Shown: in pieces, positions 1 through 8,287 of the stretch | How positions within the stretch are numbered: the first letter of the stretch is position 1 | How the letters are laid out: each line of letters opens with the position of its first letter | Assembly (NCBI RefSeq): GCF_902459765.1 | Contig: NZ_CABPSP010000006.1 | Location: forward strand, 1-64,000 | Length of the DNA: 64,000 bases | Source of the DNA: Pandoraea anapnoica | GTDB lineage: Bacteria > Pseudomonadota > Gammaproteobacteria > Burkholderiales > Burkholderiaceae | Direction: 5' to 3' | Notes under the pieces: model-generated | Databases searched by the model: none | Seen by the model: only the letters and a program-made list of their open reading frames with translations | Told to the model about the DNA's origin: nothing | Position numbers and translations under genes: made by a program

Positions 1-258
1 GGCGCATCGCGTGCAGCGGTGGATGCCGGTTACGTGCCGAACGACTATCAGGTCGGTCAGACGGGCAAGATCGTGGCACCGCAGTTGTATGTGGCTGTGG
101 GTATCTCGGGTGCGATCCAGCACCTTGCGGGCATGAAGGATTCGAAGGTGATCGTGGCGATCAACAAGGATCCGGAAGCGCCGATCTTCTCGGTGGCGGA
201 CTATGGTCTGGTGGGCGATCTGTTCACCGTCGTGCCGGAACTGACGAGCGCGCTGTAA
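1..258 (+). CDS. etfA: Electron transfer flavoprotein subunit alpha, C-terminal part
   Basis: The gene enters from the left edge, and only the last 85 residues are present. They carry the C-terminal FAD-binding domain of ETF alpha, with the GQTGK motif, the GISGAIQH segment that contacts FAD, and the typical ending around [11 protein letters not shown] and VVPEL. ETF passes electrons from acyl-CoA dehydrogenases to ETF:ubiquinone oxidoreductase. An acyl-CoA dehydrogenase follows about 200 bp downstream on the same strand, so donor and acceptor sit together. etfB is presumably just outside the window. The identification is firm; only the start is missing. Confidence 0.95.
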   Translation, partial: GASRAAVDAGYVPNDYQVGQTGKIVAPQLYVAVGISGAIQHLAGMKDSKVIVAINKDPEAPIFSVADYGLVGDLFTVVPELTSAL

Positions 259-289
259 GCGTCTGACGTAGTACCGAAGTGAAGTTGTG

Positions 290-360
290 CGGCTGCGAGA
301 TCCATCTCTCGCAGCCGATTCGCATGAGGAGGCGTGCAAGTGCGTCTTCATGCGAATCGG
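290..360 (+). other. Two tandem hairpins between etfA and the acyl-CoA dehydrogenase
   Basis: Arms at about 290-300 and 307-317 form a GC-rich hairpin (GGCTGCGAGA against TCTCGCAGCC). A second inverted repeat has 13-bp arms at 315-327 and 348-360 (CCGATTCGCATGA against TCATGCGAATCGG) and shares bases with the first, so the two could be mutually exclusive. There is no long T tract. They may terminate or attenuate transcription between the two genes, or stabilise the etfA mRNA end. Confidence 0.5.
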
Positions 361-458
361 TCGAGCAGCATCTGCAGTGAAAACAGAACGAACATAACAA
401 TATGCATCCCGGTAATCGCCACCCACCGAAGGCAATCGGAATCCCTTGGAGGAACGAC

Positions 459-2240
459 ATGAGTTATCAGGCCCCGATCAAGGACATGCAGTTCGTGATG
501 AACGAACTGGCGGACCTGAACCGCATCGCTGCGCTGCCGGGTTATGAGGAAGCCTCGCCCGAACTCGCACAGGCCGTGCTCGAAGAAGCGGCCCGCTTCA
601 ATCAGGAAGTGCTCGCGCCGCTGAACGTGATCGGCGATCAGCAGCCGAGCACGTGGAAGGACGGCGTCGTGACGACCACGCCGGGCTTTAAGGACGCCTT
701 TCGTCAGTTCTCCGAGGCGGGCTGGCAGGGCGTGGTGCATCCGCAGGAGTTCGGCGGTCAGGGCTTGCCCAAGCTCGTTGCCACGCCGTGCACGGAAATG
801 CTCAATGCCGCGAACCTGTCGTTCGCACTGTGCCCGCTGCTGACCGACGGCGCCGTCGAAGCGCTGCTCACGGCCGGTACCGACGCACAGCGCGCCCTCT
901 ACGTCCCGAAGCTGCTTTCGGGCGAGTGGACCGGCACGATGAATCTGACCGAGCCCCAAGCCGGTTCCGATCTCGCGATGGTGCGCACGCGCGCCGAGCG
1001 GGAGGGGGACGGCACCTATCGCATCTTCGGTACCAAGATTTTCATCACGTTCGGCGAACACGACATGGCGGAGAATATCGTCCACCTCGTGCTCGCGCGC
1101 ACGCCCGATGCGCCCCCGGGCGTTAAGGGCATCTCGCTGTTCATCGTGCCGAAGTTCAACGTCGACGCCGAGGGCAAGCTCGGCGCGCGCAACGACGTGC
1201 ACTGCGTGTCCATCGAGCACAAGCTCGGTATCAAGGCGAGCCCGACGGCCGTGCTGCAATTCGGTGACAACGGTGGTGCGACGGGATATCTCGTCGGCGA
1301 AGAAAACCGCGGTCTCGAGTACATGTTCATCATGATGAACGCTGCGCGTTTCGCCGTCGGCATGCAGGGCGTGGCCGTCGCCGAGCGCGCTTATCAGCAC
1401 GCGGTGGCGTATGCGCGTGATCGTCTGCAAAGCCGTCCGGTGGATGGCTCGTCGCGAGACGCCGTCACGATCATTCATCACCCAGACGTCAAGCGCATGC
1501 TCATGACGATGCGTGCGCTGACCGAAGGCGCTCGCACGCTGGCCTACGTGGCAGCAGCGCAGGCCGATATCGGTCATCACGCCGCCGATGCTGCCGAGCG
1601 CAAGCGCGCCCAGGCCATCTACGAATTCCTCGTGCCGATCGTAAAGGGCTGGAGCACGGAGATGTCGCTGGAGGTCACGAGCCTCGGTGTGCAGGTGCAC
1701 GGCGGCATGGGCTTCATCGAAGAAACCGGTGCGGCGCAGTACTATCGCGACGCGCGCATTCTTCCGATCTACGAAGGCACGACCGCGATTCAGGCGAACG
1801 ACCTGATCGGTCGCAAGACGCTGCGCGATGGTGGCGCGGTGGCGCGCACGCTGTGCGAGATGGTCGAAGCGACGGAGAACGAGCTGCGCGCAGCGGGTGG
1901 CGTGGCGGCATCGGTGGCGGAGCGCCTTGCCAGGGGGCGCGAAGCGCTGTCGATCGTAGTCGACTATGTCGTGGCGAACACGCAAGACAACGCCAACGCC
2001 GTGTTCGCAGGCAGCGTGCCGTATCTGAAGCTTGCGGGCATCGTGCTGGGCGGCTGGCAGATGGGACGTGCGTTGCTGGCCGCGCAGAAGCTGCGCGATC
2101 AGGATCCCTCGTTCTTCGATGCCAAGATCGGCACCGCACGTTTCTTCGCGGATCACATCCTGACGCAGGCGCCGGGTCTGGCGCAGTCGATCACCGAGGG
2201 GGCCGACTCGGCCTTGTCACTGAACGACGCGCAGTTCTGA
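459..2240 (+). CDS. Acyl-CoA dehydrogenase with acetyl-CoA dehydrogenase-like C-terminal domain
   Basis: This 593-residue flavoprotein oxidises an acyl-CoA thioester to the 2-enoyl-CoA and hands electrons to ETF, whose alpha gene ends just upstream. The order is an N-terminal helical domain, the middle domain with TEPQAGSDL near residue 164, the C-terminal helical domain, and an extra C-terminal segment found in long-form enzymes of the FadE/DmdC type (about 590-600 residues, against about 380 for classical ones). The likely catalytic base is Glu439 in YEGTTAIQ. The start at 459 is set by GGAGG at 448-452; the reading frame also holds an in-frame ATG at 402 without a good ribosome binding site. 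The acyl chain length it prefers cannot be told. A hairpin terminator follows. Confidence 0.92.
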   Translation: MSYQAPIKDMQFVMNELADLNRIAALPGYEEASPELAQAVLEEAARFNQEVLAPLNVIGDQQPSTWKDGVVTTTPGFKDAFRQFSEAGWQGVVHPQEFGGQGLPKLVATPCTEMLNAANLSFALCPLLTDGAVEALLTAGTDAQRALYVPKLLSGEWTGTMNLTEPQAGSDLAMVRTRAEREGDGTYRIFGTKIFITFGEHDMAENIVHLVLARTPDAPPGVKGISLFIVPKFNVDAEGKLGARNDVHCVSIEHKLGIKASPTAVLQFGDNGGATGYLVGEENRGLEYMFIMMNAARFAVGMQGVAVAERAYQHAVAYARDRLQSRPVDGSSRDAVTIIHHPDVKRMLMTMRALTEGARTLAYVAAAQADIGHHAADAAERKRAQAIYEFLVPIVKGWSTEMSLEVTSLGVQVHGGMGFIEETGAAQYYRDARILPIYEGTTAIQANDLIGRKTLRDGGAVARTLCEMVEATENELRAAGGVAASVAERLARGREALSIVVDYVVANTQDNANAVFAGSVPYLKLAGIVLGGWQMGRALLAAQKLRDQDPSFFDAKIGTARFFADHILTQAPGLAQSITEGADSALSLNDAQF

Positions 2241-2263
2241 CGCGTTAGCATCGCGCAAAAACG

Positions 2264-2293
2264 AAAGGCGACCTGCGGGTCGCCTTTTCTTTT
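2264..2293 (+). terminator. Rho-independent terminator after the acyl-CoA dehydrogenase
   Basis: A perfect 10-bp stem (AAAGGCGACC, loop TGCG, GGTCGCCTTT) is followed by a T-rich run. It lies 24 bp after the stop codon. Confidence 0.85.
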
Positions 2294-2327
2294 GCGCACG
2301 AACATCGTCGGACAAATATCGTTGACG

Positions 2328-2364
2328 AAAAAAAAAACGGCACTGCGTGATTCACGCAGTGCCG
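2328..2364 (-). terminator. Rho-independent terminator after 6S RNA
   Basis: The inverted repeat CGGCACTGCGTGA / TCACGCAGTGCCG (2338-2350 and 2352-2364) is followed on the minus strand by ten T residues (the A run at 2328-2337). It ends the zapB-zapA-6S RNA transcription unit or the 6S RNA precursor. Confidence 0.85.
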
Positions 2365-2370
2365 TGCATT

Positions 2371-2550
2371 GGGTCCCCGCCTCAGCCGCTAAGCCGGCAT
2401 CCTGAACCGAAGGTTCAAGGTGGTCGCGGTTAGTAGCGCTTTGGGTTCATCAGACAGAGTGACGCTCACGCCAGCACTACAAACTTCCGCAACCTGCAAC
2501 AGATCATTGGTTCAAGGAATCTATGACTTTCGCGAACCAGGCAGGGAAAA
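2371..2550 (-). ncRNA. ssrS: 6S RNA
   Basis: The minus strand just after zapA, the usual site of ssrS in proteobacteria, contains the conserved 3' segment CACCTTGAACCTTCGGTTCA. It also has the TTCGCGAAAG-type 5' loop, and a closing helix can form between CCCTGCCT (plus 2539-2546 complemented) and AGGCGGGG (2375-2382 complemented). 6S RNA imitates an open promoter and binds sigma70 RNA polymerase in stationary phase. The size is about 180 nt, as in relatives. The ends are estimated from the closing stem and are good to about 10 nt. A strong terminator follows directly. Confidence 0.87.
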
Positions 2551-2584
2551 CTAACCTTTCGGACCGGACGTCTGCGGGTGTCTT

Positions 2585-2896
2585 TCAGTTCTGATACTGA
2601 TCGATCACTGCGCTCAGTCGTTCGTCCATGAGTTGCATTCTACGCTGAATTTCTTCGGCGGGGAATGCTTGTCCAGCAGCAATACTTTTTTCCAGTGCAA
2701 GCAATTCGGATGCCAGACTCAACGCTGCCATGACGGCAATCCGGTCAGTGCCGCGTACGCTGCTTTGCGCGCGGACCTTGCTCATTTCGGCATCCACGCG
2801 CGACACCGAAGCGAGCAGGTCGGCTTCGTGTTCCGGCGGGCAGGCGAGTCGGTACGACTGTTCCAGAATATGAACTTCGAGCTGCTTGATCGTCAT
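2585..2896 (-). CDS. zapA: Cell division protein ZapA
   Basis: This 103-residue cytoplasmic protein bundles FtsZ protofilaments at the division site. The N-terminal MTIKQLEVHILEQSYRLACP and the 'PPEHEADLLASV' region are characteristic of the ZapA head domain, and the C-terminal half is a coiled coil with the ALSLASELL segment. The length is typical. Its start overlaps the stop of the upstream coiled-coil gene by 4 bp (ATGA), so the two are translationally coupled. 6S RNA follows 35 nt downstream, which supports the assignment. Confidence 0.95.
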   Translation of the reverse strand: MTIKQLEVHILEQSYRLACPPEHEADLLASVSRVDAEMSKVRAQSSVRGTDRIAVMAALSLASELLALEKSIAAGQAFPAEEIQRRMQLMDERLSAVIDQYQN

Positions 2897-3204
2897 GCGT
2901 TTTCTCCACCGGGGGCACCGAGCAGATCCATCTGACCCTCAGCGGGGTTCTGCGTGGGAAGCTTTTCAAGGATGGCGTTCAGGCGAACCTGTGCCTCGTC
3001 GATCTTGGCAGCAAGCTGATCGCGTTGCAGACGCAAGGCGTCACGCTCCGTGCGCAATTGCTCAATGGCAGCGCGGGTTTCGTCGCATTCGGCACGCGCG
3101 CGGTCGAGTTCCGCGAGCAGCGCTTGATTGTGTTGGTGAAAACGCTGGCTGATAAGAACCAGCTGTTCCATTTTGTCGGTGAGATTGTCGAGATCGGTGA
3201 GCAT
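2893..3204 (-). CDS. zapB: ZapB-like coiled-coil cell division protein (DUF904)
   Basis: This 103-residue, strongly charged protein is almost entirely predicted coiled coil: heptads of Leu/Ile with Glu/Arg run from about residue 2 to 85 (LDNLTDKMEQLVLISQRF, then alternating REL/QLR blocks), followed by a short disordered acidic tail. Small coiled-coil proteins of this kind just upstream of zapA are annotated as ZapB/DUF904, which links ZapA to the nucleoid-occlusion and MatP layer in enterobacteria. The 4-bp overlap with zapA supports a joint role in Z-ring assembly. Function in this lineage is inferred from context and fold, not from close similarity to E. coli ZapB. Confidence 0.75.
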   Translation of the reverse strand: MLTDLDNLTDKMEQLVLISQRFHQHNQALLAELDRARAECDETRAAIEQLRTERDALRLQRDQLAAKIDEAQVRLNAILEKLPTQNPAEGQMDLLGAPGGENA

Positions 3205-3296
3205 CGGGCTGCGTCCTCTTGATTGCCCTACATTCTAACGGAATCGGCGGCCAATGCCCGACGAACGAGCATTGACGCTCGTTCCAATGGCCCCTA

Positions 3297-3533
3297 CACT
3301 TGCGGCACTTCGGTGCTCGCGCACGCCCCCCGGCATGCGCAGTTAAACGGGAAACAGGGAGCCGCGTCCCCACACGGGCTGGCCAACCTGTGCTGCCCCC
3401 GCAACGGTAAGTCATTCTTTCGGCCCGAAAGGTTTCCGAAAACGCGCCTCGCCTCCATTGCCACTGCGTGCTATCCGCATGCGGGAAGGCCGGTCAGGCG
3501 CCATGATGACCAGCCCGGATACCGGCCCAAGTG
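3297..3533 (+). promoter_or_regulatory. Cobalamin riboswitch
   Basis: The conserved elements are present in order: TTAAACGGGAA (about 3342-3352), GCTGCCCCCGCAACGGTAAG (about 3391-3411), GCCACTGCG (about 3459), CGGGAAGGC and the B12 box AGCCCGGATACCGG (3512-3525). A 6-bp P1 helix can form between CACTTG (3297-3302) and CAAGTG (3528-3533). It binds adenosylcobalamin or a related corrinoid and lowers expression of the B12 genes that follow. Downstream GC-rich hairpins (about 3624-3644 and 3646-3665) are candidates for the expression platform; no T tract is seen, so control of ribosome access is as likely as termination. Confidence 0.95.
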
Positions 3534-3623
3534 AGTGGGGAATCATCCATGCCGCCCGGCTTTGAGCCACAGGTGGCCTGACGTCGTTTTCATGTGTCGA
3601 TGCCCAGCATCCGTGACGTGTCA

Positions 3624-3665
3624 CCGGCGCTCCCCTTGCGCCGGCGGCCCGCGGGGGAACGGGCC
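3624..3665 (+). promoter_or_regulatory. Hairpins between riboswitch and btuB (candidate expression platform)
   Basis: CCGGCGC / GCGCCGG (3624-3630 and 3638-3644) is followed closely by GGCCCG / CGGGCC (about 3646-3651 and 3660-3665). They lie in the leader of the TonB-dependent receptor, between the B12 box and the start codon. A role as the riboswitch's switching helices is inferred from position only. Confidence 0.4.
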
Positions 3666-3701
3666 TAGGCTATAAGAAAATTACGGAAGTCACACCCGAC
3701 C

Positions 3702-5648
3702 ATGCGCACCCACGTTCGCGCGATGGCGCCGCACGCGCCTGCTTTTGCACGTCTCGCTTCGGCGCCCGCCGCCAGCGCTCTCACCTGTATTTCCACCTGC
3801 ATTCCCGCTCCGCGCCGTCTCGCGATGGCTGCCGCCTTGCTGGGCGCAAGCCTCGGCGCGCACGCGCAGTCGAGCGACGCGTCGCTCAACACGACCGTCG
3901 TGACGGCTTCGCGCACGGAGCAGAAGCTGGCGGACACGCTCGCCTCCACCTCGGTCATCTCGCGCGAGCAGATCGAGCAAAGCCAGGCGCAGGATCTTCC
4001 CTCGCTGCTGCGCGGTCAGGCCGGTGTGGAAATTGCGCAGAACGGAGGCTTCGGCACGACGGCCAGCATCTTCATGCGTGGCGCGAACTCGAACTCGTCG
4101 CTGGTGTTAATCGACGGCGTGCCCGTCAACTCGGCCACGACCGGTGTGACCAACATCGCTCAGATTCCGGTGTCGCAAATCGACCACATCGAAATCGTAC
4201 GCGGCAACGTGTCGGCCCTGTATGGCTCGCAAGCTGTTGGTGGCGTGATCCAGATTTTCACGCGCAAGGGGGACGGCGGCCCGCCCAAGGCTTACGCCGA
4301 AGTCGGCTACGGCACGAACAACACCACGCAGGCCAACGCAGGTATCGCCGGGTCGTTCGAAGACGGCAAGACGCGCTTCTCGCTGGATGTGTCGCGTTTT
4401 CATACTAACGGCATTTCTTCCCTTGATCCGCGCTTCTATCCGAAGGCCAACCCGAACCGCAACGGCGACGACAACACCAGCGTGACGGCCTCGCTCTCGC
4501 GCAAATTCGGCGACACCTGGGAGGTCGGTGCGCGTCTGTTCCAGAGCGACGGCAGCAGCAGCTACGACAACGCCTTCGGCAAGCCCTCCGATCTGAACGA
4601 CACCGACGCACGCGTGCGTCAGATCTCGGCATACGCCAAGGGCAACATCACCGACAAGTGGAACACGCGCTTCACCGTCACGCAGGGCGACGACTACAGC
4701 TACAACTACCTGAACGGCAAGGGCAACGGCAACTTCCATACGTCGAACAACCAGATCGACTGGGCCAACGAATACGCCTTCATGCCGGACCACAAGCTGA
4801 TCGCGGGTTACACGCGTCAGGAACAGACGGTCGAAGGCAGCACGACCTACAACCACAACAACCGCCATCTCGACTCGTTCTACGTCGGCTATGAAGGTGT
4901 TTTCGCGCAGAAGCACGAAGTGCAGGCCACCGTGCGCCGCGACATCTATTCGGACTTCGGCGGTGCGAACAGCTACTGGGTCGGTTACGGCTACAAGCTG
5001 ACCGAGCAGTGGAAGCTGATGGCCAACGCATCGGACGGTTTCCGTGCACCGACCTTCAATGAACTGTTCTACCCGGGCTACGGCAATCCGAACCTGCAAC
5101 CGGAGCGTTCGATCTCGAAGGAACTCGCCGTCCAGTTCTACGACCCGGCCTTCGGTCTCGCGAAACTGGCGCTGTTCCGCACGAGCTACACGAACCTGAT
5201 CCAGTCGCTGTCCGTGTTCCCGTACACGGCCGCAAACGTGGCGAACGCGCGCGTCGAAGGGCTTGAGCTCACGTATCAGGGCAAGATTCAGTGGACGGGC
5301 ACGGACGTTCGCGCGTCGTTCACGCGTCAGAACCCGACCGATCTCGATGCCAACAAGGTACTTGCCCGCCGCGCCAGGCAATACGCGTCGTTCGGCGTGA
5401 CGCAGAAATTCCTCGGCAAGTACTCGGTCGGTGGCGATGTCTATTACAGTGGCGAGCGTTACGATACGGGCGGCCAGCATCTCGGCGCTTACACGCTCGT
5501 GAACTTGCAGGCACGCTACGATATCGACAAGTCCTGGTACGTCTCGGCGCATCTGGACAACGTTTTCAACAAGAACTACCAGACGGTCTATGGCTACAAC
5601 ACCCTCGGACGCGCAATTTACGTCTCGCTTGGCTGGAAGCAGTTCTGA
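3702..5648 (+). CDS. btuB: TonB-dependent vitamin B12 outer-membrane receptor
   Basis: This 648-residue outer-membrane beta-barrel imports cobalamin using TonB energy. An Ala-rich signal region precedes a cleavage site near GAHAQ/SSDAS (about residue 56). A TonB box (TTVVTASR) follows, then the plug domain with ISREQIEQSQAQDLPSLLRG and MRGANSNSSLVLIDG, and a barrel ending in Phe (YVSLGWKQF), as required for Bam-mediated insertion. The cobalamin riboswitch in its leader, and the B12 transport and assembly genes behind it, identify the ligand. The N-terminus is long; an internal start near residue 42 (MAAALLGASL) would give a more normal signal peptide. Confidence 0.92.
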   Translation: MRTHVRAMAPHAPAFARLASAPAASALTCISTCIPAPRRLAMAAALLGASLGAHAQSSDASLNTTVVTASRTEQKLADTLASTSVISREQIEQSQAQDLPSLLRGQAGVEIAQNGGFGTTASIFMRGANSNSSLVLIDGVPVNSATTGVTNIAQIPVSQIDHIEIVRGNVSALYGSQAVGGVIQIFTRKGDGGPPKAYAEVGYGTNNTTQANAGIAGSFEDGKTRFSLDVSRFHTNGISSLDPRFYPKANPNRNGDDNTSVTASLSRKFGDTWEVGARLFQSDGSSSYDNAFGKPSDLNDTDARVRQISAYAKGNITDKWNTRFTVTQGDDYSYNYLNGKGNGNFHTSNNQIDWANEYAFMPDHKLIAGYTRQEQTVEGSTTYNHNNRHLDSFYVGYEGVFAQKHEVQATVRRDIYSDFGGANSYWVGYGYKLTEQWKLMANASDGFRAPTFNELFYPGYGNPNLQPERSISKELAVQFYDPAFGLAKLALFRTSYTNLIQSLSVFPYTAANVANARVEGLELTYQGKIQWTGTDVRASFTRQNPTDLDANKVLARRARQYASFGVTQKFLGKYSVGGDVYYSGERYDTGGQHLGAYTLVNLQARYDIDKSWYVSAHLDNVFNKNYQTVYGYNTLGRAIYVSLGWKQF

Positions 5649-5675
5649 CGACGTCCCGGCAGGACGTGACGCCGC

Positions 5676-6671
5676 ATGACGCTGCGTCGCGCCCTCGCCA
5701 TATGGACGGGACTGGCCGGTGTCGCGCTGGCCGTGCTCGTTGCGTCGCTTATGCTCGGAAGCGTGCCGGTTTCGTTGCGTGAGATCGGAGCGCTCGCGCT
5801 CGGCCACGATGTCGGTCTGGCGGGCGACGTGGTCTGGCGACTGCGTCTGCCGCGCGCGCTCGCCGCATTCGCCTGCGGCGGCTTGCTGGCAGTGGCTGGC
5901 ACGCTCATGCAAACGCTGCTGCGCAACCCGCTAGCGGACCCTTACGTGCTCGGCATTTCCGGTGGCGCAGGCGTCGCGGCGCTTGCGTCGCTGGCGCTCA
6001 TGCTGCCGTTTTTCTGGGTGCAGACGAGTGCTTTCCTCGGCGCACTGGCAGCCATCGCCATCGTAATGGGCCTCTCGCACCGCAGCTTCCTGCGCCCCGG
6101 CGATCAGGACAGCAGCACCAAACTGTTGCTTACCGGCGTGATGATGGCCGCCGGCTTCGGCGCACTTTCCACCCTGATTCTCACGCTCGCGCCCGACGCG
6201 AGTCTACGCGGCATGCTGTTCTGGCTGACGGGCGATTTGAATGGCGTGGATCGCGCGTCGCTGCCGCTTATCGCCCTCGCTGTGACCTTGCTCATCGTCT
6301 GCCCGGTCGCTCATCGGCTGAACGTGCTGCTGCGCGGCGAGGCTGTAGCTCAGGCCGTCGGTGTCGCCGTCGGCCCGTTGCGTGCGCGCGTCTATCTGGC
6401 GGCGTCGCTTGCGACGGCCGTCGCCGTGACGACCGCAGGCAGCATCGGCTTCGTCGGGCTTGTGGTGCCGCACATTCTGCGTCTGCGCTTCGGCAACGAC
6501 CAGCGAATGTTGATTCCGGCGGCTGCCCTCGGCGGCGGCGCGTTGTTGATGCTCGCCGATCTGGTCGCGCGCACCGTGATTGCGCCGACGCAACTGCCGG
6601 TCGGCGTCATCACTGCGATGATCGGCGTGCCCGTGTTCCTGTGGCTGCTCTCGCGACGGGTGATCCGATGA
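5676..6671 (+). CDS. btuC: Cobalamin ABC transporter permease (FecCD/BtuC family)
   Basis: This 331-residue inner-membrane protein of the FecCD family has about ten membrane segments. Family hallmarks are LRLPRALAAFACGGLLAVAG near residues 46-66, NPLADPYVLGISGGAG, and GSIGFVGLVVPHILRL in the cytoplasmic coupling region. It forms the B12 channel with the ATPase whose start overlaps its stop (ATGA), and with the periplasmic binding protein encoded on the opposite strand at 10851-11807. FecCD proteins also carry haem or siderophores; here the riboswitch and surrounding cob genes point to cobalamin. It lies 27 bp after btuB, so it is in the same operon. Confidence 0.9.
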   Translation: MTLRRALAIWTGLAGVALAVLVASLMLGSVPVSLREIGALALGHDVGLAGDVVWRLRLPRALAAFACGGLLAVAGTLMQTLLRNPLADPYVLGISGGAGVAALASLALMLPFFWVQTSAFLGALAAIAIVMGLSHRSFLRPGDQDSSTKLLLTGVMMAAGFGALSTLILTLAPDASLRGMLFWLTGDLNGVDRASLPLIALAVTLLIVCPVAHRLNVLLRGEAVAQAVGVAVGPLRARVYLAASLATAVAVTTAGSIGFVGLVVPHILRLRFGNDQRMLIPAAALGGGALLMLADLVARTVIAPTQLPVGVITAMIGVPVFLWLLSRRVIR

Positions 6672-7522
6672 CATCTATGCCCTCAACGAACCCGACGACG
6701 AACGCAGCGATGTTGCAAACGCACGCGCTGACGCTGCGCGCGGGCGAGCGCGTGCTCGTCGACTGGCTGGACCTGGCGATTGCGCCGGGCGAGTGCTGGT
6801 GTCTGGCCGGACCGAACGGCGCGGGCAAGACGACGCTACTCGGCACACTCGCGGGATTGCGTCCCATCGACGACAAGCCGCAGCGCGATGCCACGATCAC
6901 CGCCAGCGGACGTGTGGACATCGCAGGCAAGCCGCTCGCGCATTGGCGCCCCGGCCCGTTGGCGAAAGTGCGCGCGCTCATGCCTCAGCAGAGCCGCGAC
7001 GCGTTCGGTGCGACCGCGCTGGAGGTTGTGCTGGCGGGCCGTCATCCGTATCTCGCGCAGGGCCGCTGGGGCGCATGGGAGTCCGACGATGACGTCGCGC
7101 TGGCCATCGACGCGCTCGCGCAAGTCGGGCTGGAAGACTTTGCGTCGCGCGACGTCACGACGCTCTCGGGCGGCGAGCGTCAGCGTGTATCGCTCGCGGC
7201 GGTGATTGCTCAGGCCACGCCGTTGCTGCTACTCGACGAACCTGTGTCGCATCTCGATCTGCATCATCAGATCGATGCACTCGAACTTCTCGCCCGCCAC
7301 GCACAGCGCGACGATTGCGCCGTCGTTTTTTCGTGTCACGATCTCAACCTCGCGCGTCGCTTTGCCACGCACGCCCTGTTGCTCGACGGCCGTGGCGGGT
7401 GGCGCGCCGGTCCTGTGCAGGAGGTACTCTCCGCTGAGTATTGCAGCGACGCGTTCGGCTATGCGCTGCGCCTGATTCGCGATGGCGACGACGAGGCGCT
7501 CGTGCCGGTGCGTCGCACATGA
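6668..7522 (+). CDS. btuD: Cobalamin ABC transporter ATPase
   Basis: This 284-residue cytoplasmic ATPase powers the BtuC-type permease. Walker A is GPNGAGKTT (residues 48-56), the signature is LSGGERQRVSLA, Walker B is LLLLDEPVSHLD and the switch His lies in VFSCHDLNLA. The start at 6668 overlaps the btuC stop by 4 bp. A further in-frame ATG upstream (6641) would place the start inside btuC and is less likely. The gene is followed after about 60 bp by cobO, so import and adenosylation are encoded together. Confidence 0.9.
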   Translation: MTSMPSTNPTTNAAMLQTHALTLRAGERVLVDWLDLAIAPGECWCLAGPNGAGKTTLLGTLAGLRPIDDKPQRDATITASGRVDIAGKPLAHWRPGPLAKVRALMPQQSRDAFGATALEVVLAGRHPYLAQGRWGAWESDDDVALAIDALAQVGLEDFASRDVTTLSGGERQRVSLAAVIAQATPLLLLDEPVSHLDLHHQIDALELLARHAQRDDCAVVFSCHDLNLARRFATHALLLDGRGGWRAGPVQEVLSAEYCSDAFGYALRLIRDGDDEALVPVRRT

Positions 7523-7583
7523 CTGACGTAGCCGGTGTACGTCCCCTTACTTCCGTATTCGACTTGATTGACAGGTGCTGTCC

Positions 7584-8249
7584 ATGACCCAGGAAACTCC
7601 GAAATCCGACGCGCATTCCGCTGACAACGGCGTCGATGCGAATGCCGACGACGGCCGCAATGAACGCCATCGAGCGCGCATGGTGCGCAAAAAAGCGGTC
7701 GTCGACGAGAAGATCGAGAAAGCGCAGCGCGACTGTGGTGTGATCGTTATTACGACCGGCAACGGCAAGGGCAAATCCAGCTCGGGCTTCGGCATGGTCG
7801 TGCGCGCGATGGGGCACGGCATGAAGACCGGTGTCGTGCAGTTCATCAAAGGCGCAATCCCCACGGGCGAGGAGAAATTCCTGCGTCGTTTCCCTGAAGA
7901 ATGCGAGTTTCACGTGATGGGCGAAGGCTACACGTGGGAGACCCAGGACCGTACGCGCGATATCGCCAAGGCCGAAGCGGCGTGGGAGCAGGCGCGCCGC
8001 ATGTTGCAAGATGCCTCCTTTGGTCTGGTGTTGTTCGACGAACTGAACATCGCGCTCAAGCTCGGCTATCTCGACGTGAACACCGTGATCGCGGACTTGC
8101 AGGCGCGCCCCGACATGCAGCACGTGGTGATCACCGGCCGTGGCGCGCCGCAGGCGCTCATCGACGCGGCCCACACCGTGACCGACATGACGCCAGTGAA
8201 GCACGCGTTTGCCGATGGCATTCGCGCGCAGCCCGGCGTCGAAATGTAA
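7584..8249 (+). CDS. cobO: Corrinoid adenosyltransferase (CobO/BtuR type)
   Basis: This 221-residue enzyme transfers the 5'-deoxyadenosyl group of ATP to the cobalt of reduced corrinoids. The P-loop TTGNGKGKSSSGFG (about residues 57-70), VVQFIKGA and the LVLFDELNIAL block with the ARPDMQHVVITGR segment are diagnostic of the CobA/BtuR/CobO family. The N-terminal 50 residues are charged and disordered, and a little longer than in E. coli BtuR. ATG at 7584 is preferred, with AGG eight bases upstream; a GTG at 7575 is an alternative. It sits between the ABC importer and cobT in the riboswitch-led operon, so incoming corrinoid is adenosylated at once. Confidence 0.94.
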   Translation: MTQETPKSDAHSADNGVDANADDGRNERHRARMVRKKAVVDEKIEKAQRDCGVIVITTGNGKGKSSSGFGMVVRAMGHGMKTGVVQFIKGAIPTGEEKFLRRFPEECEFHVMGEGYTWETQDRTRDIAKAEAAWEQARRMLQDASFGLVLFDELNIALKLGYLDVNTVIADLQARPDMQHVVITGRGAPQALIDAAHTVTDMTPVKHAFADGIRAQPGVEM

Positions 8250-8287
8250 TTCCAGTCTCACTGCTCATCGTTTCAGGACGTTCCCGT

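Noticed and set aside
348-2156. A 602-residue minus-strand open frame opposite the acyl-CoA dehydrogenase
   Set aside because: It is a shadow frame with extreme Arg/His content; the plus-strand gene is complete and has a good ribosome binding site.
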